Below, piece after piece: positions 27,998 through 37,863 of a DNA stretch of 64,000 nt (the stretch's first letter is position 1; every line of letters starts with the position of its first letter). Made by a program: the position numbers and the translations under genes. This DNA is from Streptomyces sp. PCS3-D2. Its GTDB lineage: Bacteria > Actinomycetota > Actinomycetes > Streptomycetales > Streptomycetaceae. The stretch covers positions 4,588,501 through 4,652,500 of the forward strand of contig NZ_CP097800.1 of assembly GCF_000612545.2 (NCBI RefSeq), written 5' to 3'. The notes under the pieces were generated by a model, which did no database searches, had not been told where the DNA came from, and saw nothing but the letters and a program-made list of their open reading frames with translations.

Positions 27998-29137
27998 GTG
28001 ACGTTCCCGGTAGTCGGCATGGTCGGCGGCGGTCAGCTCGCCCGCATGACCCACGAGGCGGGTATCCCCCTCGGCATCAGATTCAAGCTCCTCAGTGACA
28101 CACCACAGGACTCGGCGGCCCAGGTCGTGAGCGAGGTCGTCATCGGCGACTATCGCGACCTGGAGACGTTGCGTGCCTTCGCGCACGGCTGTGACGTGAT
28201 CACCTTCGACCACGAGCATGTACCCACGGAGCACCTTCGGGCCCTGGAAGCGGACGGCATCCCCGTCCGCCCGGGGCCCGACGCCTTGGTACACGCCCAG
28301 GACAAGGGGGTGATGCGCGCCAAACTCGACGAGATCGGCGCGCCCAGCCCCCGCCACCGGATCGTGAGCGATCCGGCGGACGTGACCGCCTTCGCGGACG
28401 AGGTGGGCGGCTTCCCCGTCATCCTCAAGACCGTGCGCGGCGGCTACGACGGCAAAGGGGTGTGGTTCGTCCGCACCCCGCAGGACGCCGAGGCCCCGTT
28501 CAAGGCGGGCGTCCCGGTCCTCGCCGAGGAGAAGGTGGACTTCGTCCGCGAGCTCGCGGCGAACATCGTCCGCTCCCCGCACGGGCAGGCGGTCGCCTAT
28601 CCCGTCGTCGAGTCCCGCCAGGTGGACGGGGTCTGCGACACGGTGATCGCTCCCGCGCCGGACCTCTCCGAGGAGCTGGCCGGCGAGGCCCAGGCCCTCG
28701 CCCTGCGCATCGCGCAGGAACTCGGCGTGACCGGTCACCTGGCCGTGGAGCTGTTCGAGACCACCGATGGCCGGATCCTCGTCAACGAACTGGCGATGCG
28801 TCCGCACAACAGCGGTCACTGGACCCAGGACGGGGCCGTGACCTCCCAGTTCGCCAACCACGTGCGCGCGGTCCTGGACCTGCCGCTGGGCGACCCGCGC
28901 GCCCGCGCCCCGTGGACCGTCATGGCGAACGTGCTGGGCGGGGACTACCCCGACATGTACGCGGCCTACCTGCACTGCATGGCCCACGACCCCCAGCTGA
29001 AGATCCACATGTACGGCAAGGACGTGAAACACGGTCGCAAGGTCGGCCACGTCAACACCTACGGCGACGACCTGGACGATGTGCTGGAGCGCGCACGCCA
29101 CGCCGCCGACTACCTCAGAGGAACGGTCACGGAATGA
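27998..29137 (+). CDS. purK: 5-(carboxyamino)imidazole ribonucleotide synthase
   Basis: This 379-residue ATP-grasp enzyme adds bicarbonate to aminoimidazole ribonucleotide in purine synthesis. The N-terminal [11 protein letters not shown] loop, [25 protein letters not shown], and the metal/ATP site [24 protein letters not shown] are diagnostic for PurK. The GTG at 27998 is directly preceded by GGAGGA without a spacer, so the start is a little uncertain, but the fold needs [13 protein letters not shown]. It overlaps purE by 4 bp (ATGA). Confidence 0.96.
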   Translation: MTFPVVGMVGGGQLARMTHEAGIPLGIRFKLLSDTPQDSAAQVVSEVVIGDYRDLETLRAFAHGCDVITFDHEHVPTEHLRALEADGIPVRPGPDALVHAQDKGVMRAKLDEIGAPSPRHRIVSDPADVTAFADEVGGFPVILKTVRGGYDGKGVWFVRTPQDAEAPFKAGVPVLAEEKVDFVRELAANIVRSPHGQAVAYPVVESRQVDGVCDTVIAPAPDLSEELAGEAQALALRIAQELGVTGHLAVELFETTDGRILVNELAMRPHNSGHWTQDGAVTSQFANHVRAVLDLPLGDPRARAPWTVMANVLGGDYPDMYAAYLHCMAHDPQLKIHMYGKDVKHGRKVGHVNTYGDDLDDVLERARHAADYLRGTVTE

Positions 29138-29670
29138 GCACCACCGCCGCAGGCCCCGTCATCGGCATCGTCATGGGGTCCGACTCGGACTGGCCCGTGA
29201 TGGAGGCCGCCGCCCAGGCCCTCGACGAGTTCGAGATCCCCTACGAGGTCGACGTCGTCTCCGCCCACCGGATGCCGCGCGAGATGATCGAGTACGGGGA
29301 GCAGGCCGCCGAGCGCGGCCTGAAGGCGATCATCGCGGGCGCGGGCGGAGCCGCCCACCTGCCCGGCATGCTCGCCTCGGTCACCCCGCTGCCGGTCATC
29401 GGCGTGCCGGTGCCGCTGAAGCACCTCGACGGCATGGACTCCCTGCTGTCGATCGTCCAGATGCCGGCCGGGGTTCCCGTCGCCACCGTCTCGGTCGCCG
29501 GCGCGCGCAACGCGGGCCTGCTGGCCGTACGGATGCTGGCCGCCCACGACACGGAGCTGCTGGCCCGGATGCGCGACTTCCAGCAGGAGCTCCGCGACCA
29601 GGCCACCGAGAAGGGCAAGCGGCTGCGCACCAAGGTCGCGAACTCGGAGTCCTTCGGGTTCGGCAAGTGA
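29134..29670 (+). CDS. purE: N5-carboxyaminoimidazole ribonucleotide mutase
   Basis: This 178-residue enzyme moves the carboxylate from N5 to C4, the step after PurK. It has the class I PurE motifs [32 protein letters not shown] and PLPVIGVPV. It overlaps purK (ATGA) and the following dipeptidase gene (GTGA), so the three are likely one transcript. Confidence 0.97.
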   Translation: MSTTAAGPVIGIVMGSDSDWPVMEAAAQALDEFEIPYEVDVVSAHRMPREMIEYGEQAAERGLKAIIAGAGGAAHLPGMLASVTPLPVIGVPVPLKHLDGMDSLLSIVQMPAGVPVATVSVAGARNAGLLAVRMLAAHDTELLARMRDFQQELRDQATEKGKRLRTKVANSESFGFGK

Positions 29671-30845
29671 GCGCGGCGCAGCGCCTGGCGGAGGCGCGCG
29701 AGCTGCTGGCCGAGCACCCCGTCGTGGACGGTCACAACGACCTGCCCTGGGCGCTGCGCCAGCAGGTGCGCTACGACCTCGCGCAGCGGGACATCGCGGG
29801 CGACCAGTCCGCACACCTGCACACCGACATCCCCCGGCTGCGCGCCGGGGGGGTCGGGGCCCAGTTCTGGTCGGTCTACGTCAGGTCCGACTACGCGGGC
29901 GACGAAGCGGTCAGCGCCACCCTGGAGCAGATCGACGCCGTGGCCCAGCTGATCGACCGCTATCCCGGCGACCTGGTGCGGGCGCTGACGGCGGACGACA
30001 TGGAGCAGGCCCGAGCCGGCGGCCGGATCGCCTCGCTGATGGGCGCCGAGGGCGGCCACTCCATCAACAACTCGCTCGCCACGCTGCGCGCCCTGCACCG
30101 GCTGGGCGTGCGGTACATGACGCTCACCCACAACGACACCATCGACTGGGCGGACTCGGCGACCGACGAGCCCCGGCACGGCGGCCTGACCGCATTCGGC
30201 CGTGAGGTCGTCCGCGAGATGAACCGCGTCGGCATGCTGGTGGACCTCTCGCACGTCGCCGAGACGACGATGCGGGACGCCCTCGCCGTCTCGTCCGCGC
30301 CGGTGGTCTTCTCGCACTCCTCGGCGCGCGCGGTCTGTGACCACCCGCGCAACATCCCCGACGACGTGCTGGCGCTGCTTGCGGCCAATGGCGGGGTGGC
30401 GATGGCCACCTTCGTGCCGAAGTTCATCCTGCCGGAGGCGGTCGAGTGGACCCTCGCCGCGGACGAGAACCTGCGGACGCACGGCTTCCACCACCTGGAC
30501 ACCACCCCCGCGGCGATGGCCCTGCACCGGGCGTTCGAGGCGGACCGCCCGCGGCCGGTGGCCACGGCCGCCACCGTGGCCGACCACCTGGACCACATGC
30601 GGGAGGTGGCCGGCGTCGACCACATCGGCATCGGCGGGGACTACGACGGGACGGCCTTCACCCCGTCCGGCCTGGACGACGTGGCCGGCTATCCGAACCT
30701 GGTCGCCGAACTCCTGGCGCGCGGCTGGTCCAGGGCCGACCTGGCGAAGCTGACCTGGTCCAACGCGGTCCGCGCGCTGCGCGACGCGGAAGCGGTGGCG
30801 CGCGACCTGTCGGCGACCCGGGGACCGTCGAACGCGGTGATCTAG
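29667..30845 (+). CDS. M19 membrane-dipeptidase-type zinc dipeptidase
   Basis: This 392-residue enzyme belongs to the renal dipeptidase family, which cleaves dipeptides, including some with D-residues. The zinc ligands are all present: H23 and D25 in [10 protein letters not shown], the bridging Glu in GAEGGHS, His in [19 protein letters not shown], and the GIGGDYDGT motif. No signal peptide is visible, so it is probably cytoplasmic. It begins inside the purE stop codon (GTGA). A terminator hairpin at 30917-30946 follows, and then a degenerate relative of this gene. Confidence 0.93.
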   Translation: MSAAQRLAEARELLAEHPVVDGHNDLPWALRQQVRYDLAQRDIAGDQSAHLHTDIPRLRAGGVGAQFWSVYVRSDYAGDEAVSATLEQIDAVAQLIDRYPGDLVRALTADDMEQARAGGRIASLMGAEGGHSINNSLATLRALHRLGVRYMTLTHNDTIDWADSATDEPRHGGLTAFGREVVREMNRVGMLVDLSHVAETTMRDALAVSSAPVVFSHSSARAVCDHPRNIPDDVLALLAANGGVAMATFVPKFILPEAVEWTLAADENLRTHGFHHLDTTPAAMALHRAFEADRPRPVATAATVADHLDHMREVAGVDHIGIGGDYDGTAFTPSGLDDVAGYPNLVAELLARGWSRADLAKLTWSNAVRALRDAEAVARDLSATRGPSNAVI

Positions 30846-30916
30846 GGCCCGTCCGGCAGATCGGGGGGCGGGCGCGCCGCCGGGTTCGCCGGGCCGCGGC
30901 ACCGGTGCGGAACGGC

Positions 30917-30946
30917 CCCCGTCACCGCCCCAGTGCGGTGACGGGG
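30917..30946 (+). terminator. 12-bp stem terminator after the purKE-dipeptidase operon
   Basis: CCCCGTCACCGC (30917-30928) pairs with GCGGTGACGGGG (30935-30946) around a 6-nt loop. There is no T-run, as is usual in this kind of genome. It separates the active dipeptidase gene from its degenerate relative. Confidence 0.75.
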
Positions 30947-31053
30947 TGTGACCGAGGTTCACTCGAACGCCGCACCTACCGGGCGTCCGCGGCGTGGCAC
31001 GTGTCACGGTGTCAGCACCTCTCCCTGCTGCCGCCGAGACCGGAGCGAACGCC

Positions 31054-32136
31054 ATGGCCGACCTGCAGGATGAACCCCACTCCGCGGGCATCGGGGCCCA
31101 GGACCTCCCGGCCCCCGCCGGACCCGAGACGAGGGCGAGCGCTCTCGAACGGGCCGCCGCGCTGCTGTCCGCCCACCCCGTGGCCGACGGGTGCAACACC
31201 CTGGTGTGGACCCTGCGTCAGAGCCCGTACCACGACATCGAGACCTCCGAAGCGGGCGTCGACACCGACATCCCGCGGCTGCGCGCGGGGGGAGTGGGGG
31301 CCCAGTTCTGGTCCCTGCTCGTGCCGCCGGAGGCCCCGTCCCGCGAGGACGCGGCCGGCGACTGGGCGGTCGCCGACACCCTGGAGCAGATCGATGCCGC
31401 GCTGTCCCTGGTCCGCCGCTACCCCGACAGCCTCCGCCTCGCGCTCAGCGCCGACGACATGGCGGACGCCCGCAACCGCGGCCGCATCGCCTCGTTCCTC
31501 GGCCCCGTGCCGGGCCGGACGCTGACCGGTTCGCTGGGCGCGCTGCGCGCCTTTCACGCGCTGGGCGTACGGGCCCTGGCGCCGGCGGGAGCGCCCTGGG
31601 CGCAGGAGACGCTGACGGCCTTCGGTCACGAGGTCGTGCGGGAGGCGAACCGGCTGGGGATCCTGCTGGACCTCACGGGATGCGTGCCGGCGGTGGGCCG
31701 CCGGCTCACGGAGGCATCCAAGGCTCCGGTGGTCATCTCGAACACGGCGGCTGCGGCGCTGAACCCGCATCCGGGGAACGTACCCGACGAGGTGCTCGCC
31801 CTGCTGCGCGAGGCGAACGGCCTCGCGATGGTCACCTTCGACGCCGCGCGCACCGGGGACTCCCTGCACGCGGTGGCGGACCACCTCGACCACGTACGGG
31901 CGGTCGCGGGCCCCGAGGGCGTCGGACTGGGAGCGGCCTTCGGAACCGAGCCGCCGGGCCCCCGCCCGACCGGTCTGACCGACCCCTCGGGCTATCCGCG
32001 GCTGATCGCGGAACTCCTGGACCGCGGCTGGCCGGAGTCCGATCTCGCCCTGCTCACCTGGGGCAACGCCCTCCGCGTGGTCCGCGACGCGGAATTCACC
32101 GCGCGCCGCCACCCCGGCCCCACCGCCCCCGTCTAG
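31054..32136 (+). CDS. M19 dipeptidase homologue lacking the zinc ligands (pseudoenzyme)
   Basis: The 360-residue product aligns with the dipeptidase encoded just upstream along its whole length (for example [17 protein letters not shown] in both) and keeps a clean open frame and good codon pattern. Every zinc-binding position has changed: GHND becomes GCNT (C47, T49), GAEGGHS becomes GPVPGRT, SHSSA becomes SNTAA, and GGDYDGT becomes GAAFGTE. It also lost an internal segment before the C-terminal part. It therefore cannot be an ordinary metallodipeptidase and is likely a binding or regulatory protein, or an enzyme with new chemistry. The ATG at 31054 has GGAG 8 nt upstream. Probably arisen by duplication of 29667-30845. 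Confidence 0.88.
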   Translation: MADLQDEPHSAGIGAQDLPAPAGPETRASALERAAALLSAHPVADGCNTLVWTLRQSPYHDIETSEAGVDTDIPRLRAGGVGAQFWSLLVPPEAPSREDAAGDWAVADTLEQIDAALSLVRRYPDSLRLALSADDMADARNRGRIASFLGPVPGRTLTGSLGALRAFHALGVRALAPAGAPWAQETLTAFGHEVVREANRLGILLDLTGCVPAVGRRLTEASKAPVVISNTAAAALNPHPGNVPDEVLALLREANGLAMVTFDAARTGDSLHAVADHLDHVRAVAGPEGVGLGAAFGTEPPGPRPTGLTDPSGYPRLIAELLDRGWPESDLALLTWGNALRVVRDAEFTARRHPGPTAPV

Positions 32137-32271
32137 AGCCTGGCCGGCAGATCAAGGCGCGGTACTCGGGCACCCCCCGGCGACGCCTCCGGGCCCGGGG
32201 GTACGCGTCCGGGGCGCGCGTCCGGGGGCACGCGCCGGGCCGGGCGGACCCGCGCAGCCTCCCCGCAGGGG

Positions 32272-33615
32272 TCAGGCCCGGGGCCGGCCCATCGCCCGGT
32301 AGGTCCAGCCGGCGGCACGCCACCGCACCGGGTCCAGCGCGTTGCGACCGTCCAGCACGAGCCGGTCGGTGACGACGGAGGCGAGCTCCGCCGGGTCGAG
32401 GTCGCGGAACTCGCGCCACTCGGTGAGGTGGAGGACCACCTCCGCGCCCCGGGCCGCCGCGAGCGCGGAGTCCGCGTACCCGAGGGTCGGGAAGACCTGC
32501 CGGGCGTTGTCCATGCCCTTGGGGTCGTAGACGGTGACCTGGCCGCCCTGCAGGTGGATCTGGCCCGCCACGTTCAGGGCGGGCGAGTCGCGCACGTCGT
32601 CCGAGTCGGGCTTGAAGGTGGCGCCGAGTACGGCGACCCGCTTGCCGAGGAAGGACCCGCCGACGGCCTCGCGGGCCAGCTCCACCATGTGGCCGCGCCG
32701 CCGCATGTTGATGGAGTCCACCTCGCGCAGGAAGGTCAGTGCCTGGTCCGCGCCGAGCTCGCCTGCGCGGGCCATGAAGGCCCGGATGTCCTTGGGCAGG
32801 CAGCCGCCGCCGAAGCCGATTCCGGCGCGCAGGAACTTCGCGCCGATCCGCTCGTCGTAGCCGATGGCCTCCGCCAACTTGACCACGTCACCGCCGGCGG
32901 CCTCACAGACCTCCGCCATCGCGTTGATGAAGGAGATCTTGGTGGCGAGGAAGGAGTTGGCGGCGGTCTTCACCAGCTCGGAGGTCGGGAAGTCGGTGAC
33001 GACCAGCGGGGACCCCTCCGACACGGGGGTTTCGTACACCTCGCGCAGCAGCTTCTCGCCGCGCTCGCCCTGGACGCCGATGACGATCCGGTCGGGGTGC
33101 AGGGTGTCCTGGACGGCGAAGCCCTCCCGAAGGAACTCCGGGTTCCAGGCCAGCTCCACGCCGTCGCCCGCCGGGGCCAGCTCCGTCAGCTTCGCCGCCA
33201 GCCGCTGCGCGGAACCGACCGGCACCGTGGACTTGCCCACGACCAGCACCGGTCGCGTCAGGTGCGGGGCCAGCGAGGCCATCGCGGAGTCGACGTAGGA
33301 CATGTCGCACGCGTACTCGCCGTGCTTCTGCGGAGTGTTCACGCAGACGAAGTGGACGTCGCCGAAGGCGCCCACCTCCTCGTAGGAGGTGGTGAACCGC
33401 AGCCGCCCGGTCGAGCCGGGCAGTCCGGCCACGTGCTTGGCCAGGAGTTCCTCCAGGCCGGGCTCGTACATCGGCACCCGGCCCGCGGCCAACATCTCGA
33501 TCTTCTCCGGCACCACGTCCAGGCCCAGCACCTCGAAGCCCAGCTCCGCCATCGCCGCGGCGTGGGTCGCGCCGAGGTAGCCGGTGCCGATCACAGTGAT
33601 CCTGAGGGGGGCCAT
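32272..33615 (-). CDS. UDP-glucose/GDP-mannose dehydrogenase family protein
   Basis: This 447-residue enzyme oxidises C6 of a nucleotide sugar twice with NAD+ to the uronic acid. It has the N-terminal Rossmann motif VIGTGYLGATHAAAMAELG, STVPVGSAQRLA, the WNPEFLREG loop and the catalytic Cys (residue 272) in GFGGGCLPKD, with a C-terminal domain containing LGATFKPDSDDVRDSPAL. UDP-glucose is the commoner substrate; GDP-mannose is possible given the mannose genes nearby. The ATG at 33615 has GGAG 5 nt upstream. The product would feed surface polysaccharide made by the neighbouring envelope genes. Confidence 0.9.
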   Translation of the reverse strand: MAPLRITVIGTGYLGATHAAAMAELGFEVLGLDVVPEKIEMLAAGRVPMYEPGLEELLAKHVAGLPGSTGRLRFTTSYEEVGAFGDVHFVCVNTPQKHGEYACDMSYVDSAMASLAPHLTRPVLVVGKSTVPVGSAQRLAAKLTELAPAGDGVELAWNPEFLREGFAVQDTLHPDRIVIGVQGERGEKLLREVYETPVSEGSPLVVTDFPTSELVKTAANSFLATKISFINAMAEVCEAAGGDVVKLAEAIGYDERIGAKFLRAGIGFGGGCLPKDIRAFMARAGELGADQALTFLREVDSINMRRRGHMVELAREAVGGSFLGKRVAVLGATFKPDSDDVRDSPALNVAGQIHLQGGQVTVYDPKGMDNARQVFPTLGYADSALAAARGAEVVLHLTEWREFRDLDPAELASVVTDRLVLDGRNALDPVRWRAAGWTYRAMGRPRA

Positions 33616-33817
33616 GGGTGCTCCAGAGGTGCGGGGCCGTGTGCGGCCACTGAGCATAGTCGGGCCGACACACGGGGAGGTTCCCCAGGAGCACCGTCTC
33701 TGTCACGCAGCTCACGTGGCCTTTCCATATCGCCATCCGTGACCGGGACACTAAACTTGGGTTACTTAACGGTAGTTAGCATCACGTATCGCGTATCACC
33801 CTGGGGAGTGAGAGATC

Positions 33818-34975
33818 TTGGCGGGTTCTGCCGACTTCGACCTGTACCGCCCGGCCGAGGAGCACGACATGCTCCGCGAGTCGGTCCGCTCGCTCGCCGA
33901 GGCGAAGATCCTGCCGTTCGCAGCCGCCGTCGACGAGGAGTCCCGCTTCCCGCAGGAGGCCCTCGACGCGCTGGTCGCCAACGACCTGCACGCCGTCCAC
34001 GTGCCCGAGAGCTACGGCGGTGCGGGCGCCGACGCCCTCGCCACCGTGATCGTGATCGAGGAAGTGGCCCGCGTCTGCGCCTCCTCCTCCCTCATTCCGG
34101 CCGTGAACAAGCTCGGCTCCCTCCCGGTGATCCTCTCCGGCTCCGAGGAGCTCAAGGCCAAGTACCTCGGCCCGCTCGCCAAGGGCGACGCGATGTTCTC
34201 GTACGCCCTCTCCGAGCCGGACGCGGGCTCCGACGCCGCCGGCATGAAGACCCGCGCCGTCCGCGACGGGGACTTCTGGGTGCTCAACGGCGTCAAGCGC
34301 TGGATCACCAACGCGGGCGTCTCCGAGTACTACACGGTCATGGCCGTCACCGACCCCGAGAAGCGCTCCAAGGGCATCAGCGCCTTCGTCGTCGAGAAGT
34401 CCGACGAGGGCGTGTCCTTCGGCGCCCCGGAGAAGAAGCTCGGCATCAAGGGCTCCCCGACCCGCGAGGTCTACCTCGACAACGTCCGGATCCCCGCCGA
34501 CCGCATGATCGGCGCCGAGGGCACCGGCTTCGCCACCGCGATGAAGACCCTCGACCACACCCGCATCACGATCGCCGCCCAGGCGCTCGGCATCGCCCAG
34601 GGCGCCCTGGACTACGCCAAGGGCTACGTCCAGGAGCGCAAGCAGTTCGGCAAGCCGATCGGCGACTTCCAGGGCGTGCAGTTCATGCTCGCGGACATGG
34701 CCATGAAGATCGAGGCCGCCCGCCAGCTGACCTACGCGGCCGCCGCCAAGTCCGAGCGCGTCGACTCCGACCTGACCTTCTTCGGTGCCGCGGCCAAGTG
34801 CTACGCCTCCGACGTGGCCATGGAGGTCACCACGGACGCCGTCCAGCTCCTCGGCGGCTACGGCTACACCCGTGACTACCCGGTGGAGCGCATGATGCGC
34901 GACGCCAAGATCACGCAGATTTATGAAGGCACGAACCAGGTTCAGCGGATCGTCATGGCGAGGAACCTGCCGTAG
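33818..34975 (+). CDS. Acyl-CoA dehydrogenase
   Basis: This 385-residue flavoenzyme oxidises acyl-CoA to enoyl-CoA, passing electrons to ETF. It shows the FAD/substrate signatures SEPDAGSDAAGMKT and WITNAG, the RKQFGKPIGDFQGVQ segment, QLLGGYGYTRDYPVERMMRD and the catalytic Glu in IYEGTNQVQRIVMARNL. The start is a TTG at 33818 with GGAG 9-10 nt upstream. The 200-bp upstream gap contains an AT-rich element TTACTTAACGGTAGTTAGC (33761-33779), likely promoter/operator. Chain-length preference cannot be read from sequence. Confidence 0.94.
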   Translation: MAGSADFDLYRPAEEHDMLRESVRSLAEAKILPFAAAVDEESRFPQEALDALVANDLHAVHVPESYGGAGADALATVIVIEEVARVCASSSLIPAVNKLGSLPVILSGSEELKAKYLGPLAKGDAMFSYALSEPDAGSDAAGMKTRAVRDGDFWVLNGVKRWITNAGVSEYYTVMAVTDPEKRSKGISAFVVEKSDEGVSFGAPEKKLGIKGSPTREVYLDNVRIPADRMIGAEGTGFATAMKTLDHTRITIAAQALGIAQGALDYAKGYVQERKQFGKPIGDFQGVQFMLADMAMKIEAARQLTYAAAAKSERVDSDLTFFGAAAKCYASDVAMEVTTDAVQLLGGYGYTRDYPVERMMRDAKITQIYEGTNQVQRIVMARNLP

Positions 34976-35000
34976 CCGCAGGGCTCCGGCCGGCGTGAAC

Positions 35001-35036
35001 CAGGACGACCCCCGGCCACGGCCGGGGGTCGTCCTG
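35001..35036. terminator. 16-bp stem terminator after acyl-CoA dehydrogenase
   Basis: CAGGACGACCCCCGGC (35001-35016) pairs perfectly with GCCGGGGGTCGTCCTG (35021-35036) around CACG. It ends the acyl-CoA dehydrogenase unit and isolates it from the nucleotidyltransferase gene. Confidence 0.85.
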
Positions 35037-35324
35037 TGCGGGATCCGCCGCGGCGGAGCGCCCCTCGGGCTCGCCGTCGCCGGGTTCGTCCCGGTACGGG
35101 GCGCCTGCGGAGGGACCGGCTCCGGGCGGCCCGGGCGGCAACTGCCCGCCCCCGCCGGTCCGTTCACTCCCTGGCAGGGTGAACACCCGGTCATTCCATG
35201 ACATACCGAGCGCGGAGCCCGTGCGGTGCGCGCGCAGTTCGACACATCCGGCACCGGCCTGAGGGCGCCCCCGGATGGGCTAAATTTGGACCTTCGTACG
35301 CCGGAATCGGTTGGGGAGAACGCA

Positions 35325-36407
35325 ATGACGGAAGCGATCCTGCTGGTCGGCGGACAGGGGACACGGCTGCGTCCCGTGACGGTGAACACGCCCAAGCCCA
35401 TGGTCCCCACGGCAGGCGTCCCGTTCCTCGCGCACCAGATAGCCAGGGCCGCCGCCGCCGGTGTCACCCACATCGTCATGGCCACCTGCTACCTCGCCGA
35501 GGTCTTCGAGCCCTACTTCGGGGACGGTTCCGATTTCGGTCTCGGCCTGGAGTACGTGGTCGAGGACGAGCCCCTGGGAACCGGCGGCGCCATCCGCAAC
35601 GCCGGGCAGCGCCTGACCGGCGGCCCCGACTCCTCCGTCCTCGTCTTCAACGGCGACATCCTCACCGGCCTGGACATCCGCGGCCTCGTGGACGCGCACG
35701 AGGCGGCCGACGCCGACGTCTCCCTGCACCTGGTGCGGGTCGAGGACCCGCGTGCGTTCGGCCTCGTCCCCACCGATCCCGACGGGCGGGTGCTCGCCTT
35801 CACCGAGAAGCCGCAGACGCCCGAGGAGATCATCACCGACCAGATCAACGCCGGCTGCTACGTCTTCCGCCGCAGCGTCATCGACGCCATCCCGGCCGGC
35901 CGGCCGGTCTCCGTCGAGCGCGAGACCTTCCCGGGCCTGCTCGCCTCCGGTGCCACGCTGCACGGAGTCACCGAGAACACCTACTGGATGGACCTCGGCA
36001 AGCCCGAGTCCATCATCCAGGCCTCGTCCGACCTCGTCCGCGGCGTCGTCCCCTCCCCGGCCGTTCCCGGCCGCCGCGGCGAGTCCCTGGTGCTGCCCGG
36101 CGCGCAGGTCGCCGCCGGAGCCAAGCTGTCGGGCGGCACCGTCGTCGGCGCCGGCGCCCGGATCGAGGCCGGTGCGGACGTCCAGGGCACCATCGTGCTC
36201 GGCGACGCGTTCATCGGCCCCGACGCGCAGGTGAACGCCAGCCTGATCGGCGCCCGCGCCCGTGTGGGTGCGCGGACCGTGCTGGACGGCGTCGTCGTCG
36301 GTGACGGCGCCGTCGTCGGCGCCGACAACGAACTGCGGGCCGGTGCCCGGGTGTGGTGCGAGGCGGAGCTGCCCGCCGCCGCCATCCGCTTCTCCCCGGA
36401 CGCCTGA
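35325..36407 (+). CDS. manC: Mannose-1-phosphate guanylyltransferase-like nucleotidyltransferase
   Basis: This 360-residue protein has an N-terminal nucleotidyltransferase domain (LLVGGQGTRLRPVTVNTPKPMVPTAG with the catalytic GxGTRLRP and PKPM motifs; EDEPLGTGGAIRNA; VFNGDIL) and a C-terminal left-handed beta-helix (about 255-345) built from hexapeptide repeats. This architecture is that of actinobacterial GDP-mannose pyrophosphorylases (ManB/ManC types), making GDP-mannose from mannose-1-phosphate and GTP. GGGGAG lies 7 nt before the ATG at 35325. manB and manA occur 25 kb downstream in the same window. Glucose-1-phosphate specificity cannot be excluded by eye. Confidence 0.85.
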   Translation: MTEAILLVGGQGTRLRPVTVNTPKPMVPTAGVPFLAHQIARAAAAGVTHIVMATCYLAEVFEPYFGDGSDFGLGLEYVVEDEPLGTGGAIRNAGQRLTGGPDSSVLVFNGDILTGLDIRGLVDAHEAADADVSLHLVRVEDPRAFGLVPTDPDGRVLAFTEKPQTPEEIITDQINAGCYVFRRSVIDAIPAGRPVSVERETFPGLLASGATLHGVTENTYWMDLGKPESIIQASSDLVRGVVPSPAVPGRRGESLVLPGAQVAAGAKLSGGTVVGAGARIEAGADVQGTIVLGDAFIGPDAQVNASLIGARARVGARTVLDGVVVGDGAVVGADNELRAGARVWCEAELPAAAIRFSPDA

Positions 36408-36444
36408 AGCCCGGCCCGGGGAGGCGGACGGGTCGCCGCCGCGG

Positions 36445-37758
36445 TCAGTTGCCGCGGACGGTGACCTTCTCGTCGTTCTGGATCTGCTTCACCAGCTGCT
36501 GCACCTTCGCCTTGTCCCAGACGAGGTTGCCGCCGCGCTGGCCGGAGATCGGGATGTTCATCGACACACCGTCACCACCGTTGACGCCCTTCATCGCGAA
36601 GAACATCTGGCCCATGTCGTACAGGCTCATGTCCTTGTCGACGATGAGGGTGTCCAGGCCTGCACCGAGCATCGGGTAGAGCGCGAACGGGTTCAGGATC
36701 GTGGAGGGGGTCGCGGCCTGGTTGGCGAGCGCCGCCAGGAACTTCTGCTGGTTCTTCGTCCGCTGGAGGTCCGACTCGGCGAAGGCGTAGCGGGTCCGTA
36801 CGAAGGCCAGCGACTGCTCGCCGTTCAGCGTCTGCCTGCCCGCCTTGAAGTCGGCGCCCGACTTCTCGTCCTTGAAGCCCTGCTCGATGTCGAGTTCGAC
36901 GCCGCCCAGCGCGTCCACGATGTTCGCGAAGCCGGCGAATCCGATCTCCGCGTAGTGGTCGATCCGCAACCCCGTGTTGTGCTCGACCGTCCGCACCAGC
37001 AGCTCGGGGCCGTCCTCCGCGTACGCCGCGTTCAGCTTGACCCGCCGCCCCGTCCCGGCGAACTTCTTGCCGGACTCGGAGCCGACGAAGGAGGGGATCT
37101 CCACGTCCGAGTCGCGCGGCAGCGAGACCATCGTGTTCCCGCTGGAGCACTTCGCCAGGATCATCATCGAGTCGGTCCGCTTGCCCTCGGCCGAGCCGGT
37201 GTGGAGCTTCTTCTTCTCCTCGTCGGACATGCCCTCACGGCTGTCCGAGCCCACGATCAGGTACGTCGTGCAGTCGCCCTCCTTCGGCCGCTCGATGACC
37301 TTGGAGAGGTCCACCTCGCGGCGCACCTTGGAATCGGCCCAGAAGTAGGTGGAGACGGACGTCACGAGGAGCGCGGAGCCCAGCACGATCGAGCCGATCT
37401 TGATGCGCTTGCGCCAGTCCGGGGCCGGACCGGGCGCGCGCCCGGGGCCTGCGGGGCCCGACGGTCCGCCGGGACCCTGCGGCCGGCCCGGGGCGCCGCC
37501 CGAGGGCGAGCCGTACACCTGGCCGGTGTTGTAGCCGCTGTCGAAACCGCCGTACGCGTCATGGCCGCCGGCCTGCTGCTGGGGGACGCCGGGCGGCGGC
37601 CCGGCCGGGCGCTGCGGCCGCGGCGGCGCGGGCTGCGGGGGCCTGGGCGGCTGCTGGGGCTGCCGCTGGATGTGCCGCATCCGCTGCACGCCTTCGGGCT
37701 GCGGACGCGCGCTGCCGCGTCCGTAGGCGTCGTCACGACCTTCTGGCCAGTCATTCAT
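36445..37758 (-). CDS. LytR-CpsA-Psr (LCP) family protein 1
   Basis: This 437-residue membrane protein has a long Pro/Gln/Gly-rich cytoplasmic N-terminus (about 1-112), one transmembrane helix (about 118-140) and an extracellular LCP domain: LIVGSDSREG, KRTDSMMILA, SLPRDSDVEIP, KLNAAYAEDGPELLVRTVE and LAFVRTRYAFAESDLQRTKNQQ. LCP proteins transfer lipid-linked glycopolymers such as teichoic acids to peptidoglycan. The key Arg and Asp residues are all present. It has no LytR_C domain. It is the first of five LCP genes in 10 kb and is convergent with manC. Confidence 0.9.
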   Translation of the reverse strand: MNDWPEGRDDAYGRGSARPQPEGVQRMRHIQRQPQQPPRPPQPAPPRPQRPAGPPPGVPQQQAGGHDAYGGFDSGYNTGQVYGSPSGGAPGRPQGPGGPSGPAGPGRAPGPAPDWRKRIKIGSIVLGSALLVTSVSTYFWADSKVRREVDLSKVIERPKEGDCTTYLIVGSDSREGMSDEEKKKLHTGSAEGKRTDSMMILAKCSSGNTMVSLPRDSDVEIPSFVGSESGKKFAGTGRRVKLNAAYAEDGPELLVRTVEHNTGLRIDHYAEIGFAGFANIVDALGGVELDIEQGFKDEKSGADFKAGRQTLNGEQSLAFVRTRYAFAESDLQRTKNQQKFLAALANQAATPSTILNPFALYPMLGAGLDTLIVDKDMSLYDMGQMFFAMKGVNGGDGVSMNIPISGQRGGNLVWDKAKVQQLVKQIQNDEKVTVRGN

Positions 37759-37863
37759 GGGCCAAGGATGCCCGGCCGGGCAGCGCCTCCGACAGCCCGG
37801 GGGAGATTCCGTACCGGTGCTGTTGCAGAGCTGATGCCTCCACGACCCAACTAAGGTGTCCGT

